64,000 nt of DNA from Cladopsammia gracilis. Its lineage: Eukaryota > Cnidaria > Anthozoa > Scleractinia > Dendrophylliidae. Below the pieces are notes generated by a model. The model saw only the letters and a program-made list of their open reading frames with translations, was not told the DNA's origin and did not search any database. A program made the position numbers and the translations under genes. The stretch lies in NCBI GenBank assembly GCA_022457155.1, contig JAJGOT010000474.1, positions 1-64,000 on the forward strand. Reading direction: 5' to 3'. Shown here piece after piece: positions 35,201 to 45,200 of this stretch (position 1 is the stretch's first letter; every line of letters begins with the position of its first letter).

Positions 35201-38200
35201 GGCAGGTCTTCCAAGAATAACCACAAGAAAGCTTCCTGGAGGGACATGTTTGATTTGGCTGTCAAGTGGAGAAGGTAGGAGAAAGCAACCACATTGCTGA
35301 TTTCTTGTGGTAGTTTATTACAGTAATTGAGTGTTCAAAGTAATTGTACAATTGATGTGGTTTTGCATTGCTTCGCTTTTTGATTGGCTAAAAAATCTCG
35401 CGCCACTTTCCCAACCAATCAGAAGTAAAACTAAAACCAATCGTGACGCGTTTTCCCGCGCTTGGCGCCGGCTACTTGTATTTGTATCGAGCTCTGATTG
35501 GTTCATTGGATTGTCTGCGTCTGTTGTGATTGGCCAGAGTAATCACTTTCGTTTTGGTTTTACGACACTCAATCCTCGGTAGGAAAAAAATGGAGACTGG
35601 TACATTTACCCATAATTCTTAGCGCACAAAAACCTTAACAACGTTCATAAAAATGTAAAGAAAAGTTATAAAATCTTCAAACCTGGTCTACACATTGTCC
35701 TTAGTACTGGAACAAATATTGTAAAAATTTGGCTTTCTTTGTGCCTTATGTGCTGTGTTAGGTCCGCAAGGTATTGTGGTAAAATGAACAGCCACCATCT
35801 TTTTTCCTACGGTGGATTGAAAACTCATGCTCTAAAATTGAGTTCAGTGTGAAAGCTTGTGAGTAATCCTGCAATGTTGTGCTGTTTGTTGTTTTGTAAT
35901 AATTTCATTTGTTTTCTTTTTCTTTTTTTTTCTTAAAGAATCTTGAGAGTAAAACAGAATTAAAATTACAACAACAACAACAACAAAAATCTTTATTAGT
36001 TAGTTATTATAGAATTTATAATACTGGCCTGCAGGTAGCAAAAGCTAATCTTGGCAGGCCAGTGAAATTAATTACATGATTTATGTATGAGAATGCATAC
36101 TTCTTTTATTGAAATCAACAATACTTACGATACCACAACCGCTTACACTATTTACAGACTACGATACTAGCTAGGGATTAGTGTTAACTTACAAAATAGT
36201 TTTTAAATGTATAACAACATAGTACAAGCTAAACAAGTTAAAATAAGCCAGAAAGGACATGTCACAAACAACAACAAAAAGGAAATTAATACAAAAAGCT
36301 CAAAATTTAACTTCCAATTTACATTTCTGTTTTTCCATATCCTGGCCTAAAGAAAGAGGAGGATTCGACATGCCTGATTTTAAAATCATCAATAATTCTC
36401 TCAAAATAACGTGGATCAAACGGTTAAATGATAGCACTGCAGATGCTAGCTGGTGCCATATTCCTATGGAATATCTAAAACCTGTAGGCGGTCGTTTTTT
36501 ATTTGGGTGCAACTTCGACTTAAAATACCTCCCAACTGATTTACCACTATCTTTTTGTAAGGAAACTCTAGCATCTTGGCAAAAAATCAACTGTACTAAC
36601 CCTGAAACGAAAGAGCAAATCCTAAATGAAATAATAGGGCCATTTATACGACAGAAAATAAGACGCGTCTTATCTAAGACGCGACTTAAATAAGACGCGA
36701 ACCGATCGTATAAACAGTACAAAATAAGCATTCGTGTCTTATTTTAGACGCGACTTAAATAAGACGCGTCTTATCTTAGAACAGGGTTTTCAGCTGTTCT
36801 ATATTTTGTCCGCGTCTTAAATAAGACGTGAAATTCCTCGTATAAATGCTTTCGCGTCCTAAATAAGACGTGAACAACAAGTGCGCCGTATCAAAAATAA
36901 GACGCGAACCATTTATACGTGATCTTCGCGTCTTATGTTGGACGCAAACGTATAAATGGTACACTTCGCATCTTATTTAAGTCGCGTCTTAGATAAGACG
37001 CATCTTATTTTCTCCCGTATAAATGGCCCTAATATGGAATAACAGGTTCATTAGAATTGAAGGTTGCTCTGTCTATTATAGGCAGTGGCATGAGGCAGGT
37101 ATTACTAAAATTAATCATATCTACCAAGATGGCTCTTTCTTAACTTTTTATGACTTTTCTTCCAAGTTTCCTAGTATAAAGACGAACTTCTTAAGAGAAT
37201 GCATATTAGTTAGAGGTTTAATTTATAGAAATAGTGTAAATAGTTAAAGGTTGTATTTGAACAGTAATTTTGTTTTATATAGCAGTTTTATTTTGTAATT
37301 CTACATACGACCACATCAGCTTTGCTGTAATTTTATTCTGTTTAAATAAGTGCCTTCATCGTCATCATCGTGTGTTGTTCCATTGTAGAATTTCTGATCC
37401 AGAGCAGCCAGTGTTCTGGTTGGACATGATGCCAGAAAAGAGTGTCAAAACAGGATTTAATTTCCGGATGAACCTGTTAAGGTCTGTTGTAAGGCGTTGT
37501 ACCATTATATTACTGGTAGGGCTGTGTCCTGGTGTACCGGTACACGAGGGATTTTACATTGTATTCTCTTTGTTTGTGGTCTATTGTTTTCGTGTAGTTT
37601 ATTGTTTAGTCTTTGTTTCGTTCCTTTTGTGACCGGTACACGAGGACAGAACCACTGGTAGAGTCCTACACGGCTGTTGTTTGGATTGTCACGCTTGGGA
37701 GGCGCGTTGCGTGACGCCCAAATAACGGCTGCATTGCAGACTGTACAGCGTTTGCACGTGACGTCACGGCGGCCATATTGGTGTCCCAAAACAATGAAAT
37801 GGCGGCCATATTGGTGTCCTAAACGAATCCTATGGGACTTTAGCTCTATTCTTATTCAAACATTTCCTATTGTTTTAGCACTCCAATATGGCCGCCGGTC
37901 ACGTGAGTGATAACTCTATATTACCAGTGAAAATCATGTACTCACTTGTCGTTTGAATTAAATAGGTTGATCCTTGGAATAAAGACGGTTTTTTTTTTAT
38001 TACAGGGGTCAGTTGAAAAGTGTGAGATACTCAGACTACTTTGAAAAGATTTTCCAGTTTACCAAAACAATGTTACAGCACTTGTACAGGTGGGTACAAT
38101 AGATTTGATTATTATATTGCTGGAGTTTTTCTCAATACAACGTGCGCGTTGATTGGTTGATTCATGGTCACATGACATCTAACAAACAAACTGTTTCCCG

Positions 38201-41200
38201 CCAATTGTCCAGAGCGGGCAACATTTTGCGAAAGCGGGCAACAGTTTTGACGTCAGAGGGTAACATTGCACTGTTGCCCGCTAGCGCACGTGATCACACC
38301 GTGACAAAAGGTGGCGTGATAACAACAACTTTATTTGTGCTCTATATTCATTTACATAAATTTACAATAAGTAATAGAATTAAAAAGAGTACTGGCTGCC
38401 CGAAATAACCATAATAGGCTAGAAAACTAGGGCAGCCATCCTTAGAAGAAAATAATTTTTTATTAGGTCAGGTGATTATGGTCGTACCCATGGTGATTAT
38501 GGTGCGATTGATGTTTACCTCGAGTGCTCGGCGCGTCTTTCAAACTGTGTTGTGTTTGTTGTGTTGCTATATAACAAATCACTTAATGACTGATCCCTCG
38601 GGAAACAGTGACTTTTGTTTCCCTCGAATCTCGATGTTTCTTGTGAAACAAAATTCACTGTTTCCCTCGGGACCAGTCATTAAGTGTTTATTATTGGGTG
38701 GTTTGGCGATATATTTAGACTGTGTCAAATAATTGTAATCGCATTTAGTTGATCACTGGATAACAACCACTACTTAAAAAAGGGAAAACTATTTCGGGTG
38801 TTTCTTGGTGTTGCGGAAGCCATTGTTGGTTAGCTTTTGTGTTGTGGTGTGGGTATTGTTCAGTGTCTTTTGAATCTTTTGTTTTACGTCATTTGGTGAT
38901 CACACCATCCGCAACACCAAGAAACTACCACTATTTCGCGTTTCTAATGTAATGTGTTTCCATGGTAGCATGAGACCAAGCAAGAGGGGATGTTTGAATA
39001 TGAAAACAGTCTAATCACGGTAGCTTACTCCACGAGAGAATTCTGTTTTTCGGCTGTTGTTAAAAAAAATCACTTTGAAGGTCTAACCGTTTTCAGATGT
39101 TATAGCAAAGGCAGCACCTCCGTCTTCACTTATTTTAAGACCCTGAGTGTCCAGGGGCGGATGCAGGATTTTTCTTAGGAGGGGTGCACCTCTAAGGAAT
39201 GACGTAAACAAATTTTAAAAGCGAACAACGCAGACTAGGTCATCTCGGGGGGGGGGGGGGGGGTGCGCACCCCCTGCACCCTCCGCCTAGATCCGCCGCT
39301 GGTGTCGGTCCGGCCGGAGATCGAACCCGAGACCTCCCGCTCAGCCTCCCAGCGCTCTACCAACTGAGCTAAAGCTTCGGCGGTTTCACACTCCTGGCGA
39401 CCTAGGAAAGAACGTCTGCGAATTCGAAACGGGCAAACGGTTTTTTTTTCTTGGCGATTGAAGGAAGAGCAATAGAAACAAATGTTCTCCTAGGCTACTT
39501 ACGCAGCCAAATAAAAGCTCGAGGGGCTGTACTTTGAGTTAAATAGCATCATAACAAACCTAAAAATTAATTACATAATGCTTTCAGAGTGGATGAATTC
39601 AATTCAAAGGAATTTAAAAAGAATGTAGAGAAAGCGAAGACATGTCGGGAGCTGATACAGGTGTTGAAGGTAAGACTAAAATCGCCATTGTGCTGATATT
39701 TTTAGGAGAAATGAGATGTTTGGGAATAATATTTTAACTTTTTTAACTTTTTTTTTCCACTCTTCAATATCGCTTGCATGTCATGACGTAATTTATGTCA
39801 ATGGACCTAAAATTCAATAACTGACTTCTGATTCAGACGTGTTAACAAATACTCATAGGTTCGAATTTGTTACGATAATGGAGCGATTCTCGATTCTAAC
39901 GAAGCTCAGTTCATGCCAGTGTTAATTATGCGAAGAGTTGCCCCCCCCCCTCCCCCCAAAAAAGCTCTAGACTCTGATTCACGCTACATACCACAGTCAC
40001 ACCACTATTGTACCAAAACCAGCTGTCATACCACAGTTAAACCAATGTCACAAGAGGTGCGTCATCTAAACTGGGTATGATGTTCCTTTCTATTTAATTT
40101 TCTCAGCAACACGATTCACGGAACCCTCAGCCCGGCATGATTCTATCCACTCACGTATCGAGTTCAAAAGGCACAGGAACAAAGAGTTTAGAGGGTCTAA
40201 ATCTAAGTCTCTCTGAAAGGTGAGCTCATTTCAATTCTGTTAACCCCGTGCGGATACAGTCTAGCTTTGATGGCAATTTAACCGACCAAACCCAACGAAA
40301 AGCAAGCAATCACATCTGACCATTAACAGTGAAGGCGAATAACGTAACAAGCCAATCAGAACTCGAAATTTGAAACAACAGAAAAACAGCAACCGATGAC
40401 AAGCGCGGGAAAACATGCACCTAATTCTAGGCGCGGGAAAACATGCAATCATTGTCAAGTTCGCGAAAAAAGGCGCGCGAGTAGGGCGCGGTTGGTTTTG
40501 TTCTTTTACAGGAGGTTTTTTGCTCTTTAATTGACACTTGACACAAAACCAATGTAAATAGCTACTTTTTTGTCATTGGAAAACCATTCCCTCAAATCCC
40601 CAATTTTTCAGCCCTAACATTTAAACAAATAAATAAAACCAGTAAGGAGAACTGATATTTCGGGCTTGGCAATAAAAGAGTAAATTGTTATTATCCTAGC
40701 GGTTCGAATCTGTTGTTCACAATGGACACACCTACAACACCTTCAAGGACCGCTGGCTATCATTCTGAGCTAGATTTCATCTGGGGACAGCTTAATGATG
40801 AAATGAGAAAACCAGGGAACAAGGTAAAACAACTTCAAAAAATAATACACACATGTATTATATTATACTGATCCGTGAATAAAAGAAGCATGCTGTATTT
40901 TGATTGGTTGCTTGAGTAGTCCGAGTTTTTATTGCAATACTGGCCACTAGAATGAGCCGCTGACAAGTTGATTTCACTGATCGTGTTTTCAGAAAAAATA
41001 CGCAAACAAAAGCTGTCACGAACCTTTTGTTTGTCGCCATGTCTGAACTACAAGTTAAGCGGAGTTTCTGCGAATGTGTTGTAACAATGTAGGTTTATCT
41101 TAACTGCTTTAACTGTCTTGCGCATCTTGTTGTCCATAATGGCTGCGCCGACAATTCGACAAATTTGCAAAATAACCATAAATTTTAACGTTATATTGAA

Positions 41201-42000
41201 CTAGCTTGTTTAGTCCGTTTTAGATGAGATTTGTCTTGTTTATTTTTGTTTTTTTGTTGTTGTTTTTTTTTTGCCTTTGTTTTGGTTTACAGCAAGTCTA
41301 TGGACCTCGTCTCCAGCTGGGTCAGAAAACTTGCAAAACAAAACGAGATTAATGTTTCTTTACAAACTTATTTTTAATTTTTTTTATTCCCACCGCAATA
41401 CAACAATACAAATACTCCTAAAGACTGCGATTAACATATTATCAAAAGACAAAATGGAAAAGAGAACAAAAAGAACAAAATTACAACACTGAATACCAGC
41501 ACTGTTAATTGGGGGTGTCCGTAAAACGCGGGGTCGAGGCCGGGGTCGGGGTGGGATTAGGTCTAGGATTAGGTCTAGGATTGGGTATGGGATTAGGCAT
41601 AGTGTTAGGATTAGGTAAAGGGATTATATTTAATCCCATACCTAATCCTAGACCTAATCCCACCCCGACCCTGGCCCCGACCCCGCGTTTTACTGACACC
41701 CGTTAATTGGTGCATATTCGCTATACAACTTGTTGAAACCATTATTAATTAAGAAGCTAAAAAAAATCGAAAAGGCATAGCCTCTGAAGGATCTCTGCTG
41801 AATCTCTTCAAGTTATGACAGTGATTGTTCTGGTTGGGGAAACGCATAGATCTAGTTAAAAGAGAGAGGTTTGATTTTCTTCTCATAGTATTTCAAGTAA
41901 GATATAAAGCTCTCTAATTGTGAGATTTTCTCCTTACTTTTACAAAGCCAGATGAAAAATCTAGCAACTAAGGAGATAAAATCTGTTAGTATCACCCAAC

Positions 42001-42038
<38 letters not shown>

Positions 42039-42186
42039 GCTACTAGGGGTCTAATAGTAATAGTCATCGAGTAGCGAAATTCGCCGGTTTTATTTTTCGT
42101 TTTATTCCCAAATAAATATTTCTTCAACTTGCAATTGCTTTTTTTTTATTATTGCCTTTTTCTGTCCGACTAGTTGGGTGATACTA

Positions 42187-42220
<34 letters not shown>

Positions 42221-45200
42221 GTCAATAGCCCATTCGGCTTCGCCTCATGGGCTATTGACCCGTAGCCCTTTCGGGCTACGGGTCTAATTGTTAATTACTT
42301 TATTGTATTTGGATGTGTCCGGCCTCACACCCAAAGCCGTAAGTTCACTAAATGTGTTGTGTTCAGGCAGTATTTTGTGTTGCTGTAGAAAACAATCCAG
42401 ATCTCAAAACGAGATCAATGTTTCCCTACAAACTAGTACATCAATTTTGCGCTGAATATTTGTTTCTCACGCAGGATGTTGATGTGATTGGTAACTACAT
42501 TCTCTCGCTGGTGTACTACTTTTTTAATCTGATGCCTCTGTCACGAGGATCAAGGTAATACTTTTTTGCTATGTCACGCAATTATGTAGATGGCTATGCA
42601 ACCGTTACTTTGGTCATCACGAAACGCTTCGTTTCAAATCAGCTTGGAACTATCCTGAGTATCAGTCATTCCTTAGGGGAGGGGGACAGGAGGAGAGGAC
42701 CCTCCTTCCCCTCCTCCCCAAAAGCCTAATACTCAAGTTAGTTTAGAGCAAGTTCCATTTGTTATTCCACCCACCATACCCACGTGTTATTGAATCGTTG
42801 GTTTTGTATCCCCTCGCCAACTCCATGTGCATTACTTCACTAAATGCCATGTGAAGTTACTGACTTTTAAAATGCCCTTTCTTTTTCTTGTTGTATCAGT
42901 GCTGTAGCGTATACAGTGGCTTTAGGTCTTTTCCTTGCTGTTGGTAAAGAAACCACTGGCAAAATTCCTGCTGGAAAGGTATGTGCTACTGACACCCACC
43001 TAGAGAGATACTCTCGACAAAAAGCCGCCTCATGTACACTACTCATGTACACTGCTCATGTACACTGCTCCTGTACATGTCATTGCTTCGTGACTTTACG
43101 CAAGAAATCCTTTATTTAGAGAGTGCTTGGGGACTAGTTTTCAAATACAAGATGGCGGATTATGCTCTCCCATTGGTTTATTTTTATTTTGTCGCGAGCA
43201 CAGGTCGCATGTGCGATGCACACGAGGCGACAATGGCAATTTGTCTCGTTTTGTCCCCGCGACCTGACGCACTATATTAAACCAGTTTGAATTTATGCGG
43301 CTGGCGCAGGGACAAACTTCTGTCACAGCAACAAGCATTTTACGTTGAAATGGGCATATTATATCATACGAAGTGAATTTTCGCTACAACTTGTCCCTAC
43401 GTCATTGCTCTGCAGCCTGTCGCCTAGTTTGTCCTGACCTTTTAATTTAACGTGGATAAACAAAATACCGCTCGATAGGTTTCATTTGAATGGTGACATT
43501 TAAGAATTTTTCCACAGACTTCAAAGTTAGAACCACCTTGTATACTTGTATAGCGTATTAAAAGAGAACCACAGGAAAGGACTACTCAATAGCTTTCATT
43601 TGAATGGTCACATTTAAGAATTTTTCAACAAACTCAAAAGTTACAACCATGGTCACACTTTAGGATTTCATCCACAGACTTAAAAGTTAGAACCACCTTG
43701 TACAGCATAATGAACAGTACCACAGGAAAGTACTGCTCAATAGCTTTCATTTGGAAGGTCACACTTTAGGATTTCATCCACAGACTCAAAAGTTCGAACC
43801 ACCTTGTACAGCATAATAAACAGTACCACAGGAAAGTACTGCTCAGTAGCTTTCATTTGAATGGTCACACTTTAGGATTTCATCCACAGACTCAAAAGTT
43901 CGAACCACCTTGTACTGCATAATAAACAGTACCACAGGAAAGTACTGCTCAGTAGCTTTCATTTGAATGGTCACACTTTAGGATTTCATCCACAGACTCA
44001 AAAGTTCGAACCACCTTGTACAGCATAATAAACAGTACCACAGGAAAGTACTGCTCAGTAGCTTTCATTTGAATGGTCACACTTTAGGATTTCATCCATA
44101 GACTCAAAAGTTCGAACCACCTTGTACAGCATAATAAACAGTACCACAGGAAAATGCATGAAGCTTAACAGCTTTGATTTGAATGGTCACTCAAGGAACT
44201 TATCCACACACTCAAAATGTTGTGGACTCACGAGGCGTAGCCGAGTGAGTCAGCAACAAATTTTGACCATGTGATGACGTAAATCGTGGTAAATAAGAGT
44301 CCACACCACGGAAAACCGGTGTAAATTTGCTTTTTACAACAATGTTTAGAAAAAAATACAGTGAAAAATCGAAGTCTTGTTACAAACGTGACAGCAAAGA
44401 AAGAGCAAGCGTTGTCTATAACTTTCTCGCAATCTGATTGTTTTTTTTTTCAAGCGCGCGTGATGTTAGCGTCAGCACCGTTGTCTGGACTCTCATTTAC
44501 CACTCACGTCGACCAATCAGATTGCGAGTTTAGCGGCAGTTGTGGTAAAAACATATATATTATATACAGCTATTTCAATTAACGTTGTCGGATGAAAGCT
44601 CAAAGCCAAGACCGCAAGGTAATATGGGTAGTTGTTAATAGCCATTGCATAAGAAACCCATACTACCTTGCGGTCTTGGCTTTTCGCCTTTTTCATCCGA
44701 CAACGTTAATTGAAATAGCTGTACACATATATATTTTTCCTATTTTTATTTTAAGGAACATTATAGGGTTGACCTCGTGTTTCCACTTCAAGATGTATTT
44801 TTATTTTTATTTTGCAACATCTTGAATAAACTACTATGTTATGTTATGTAAAGAGCACCACAGGAAAGTACTGCTCAATGGCTCAATAGCTTTGCACTTT
44901 AGGATATTTGTCCACAGACTAGAGACGACTTGTCTAGATGGCGTACAGCACAAACTGAAAACCCTACTACGATAGCTTCTTAGACTTTACAAATTTATAA
45001 GCAGATGTAGACTCAGACTGACCTGCCTTGTACAACTTAGTCTTAGTGAAATAATCGGGTTTTATTGATTTGTTTTTTGTTTTTCTTTTGTTTTAAGGAG
45101 GTAGATTTAGAAGCCATGATCGGAGGATCAGTAGAAAATTTCACCAAGCACGTCAAAGGATGGCTGGCGCTGAAAAAGTAAGATAATTACAGGATATTAT

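Noticed and set aside
39303..39383. tRNA gene on the - strand
   Set aside because: Boxes A and B are present but the anticodon and acceptor stems do not pair well; it is more likely a tRNA-derived SINE.
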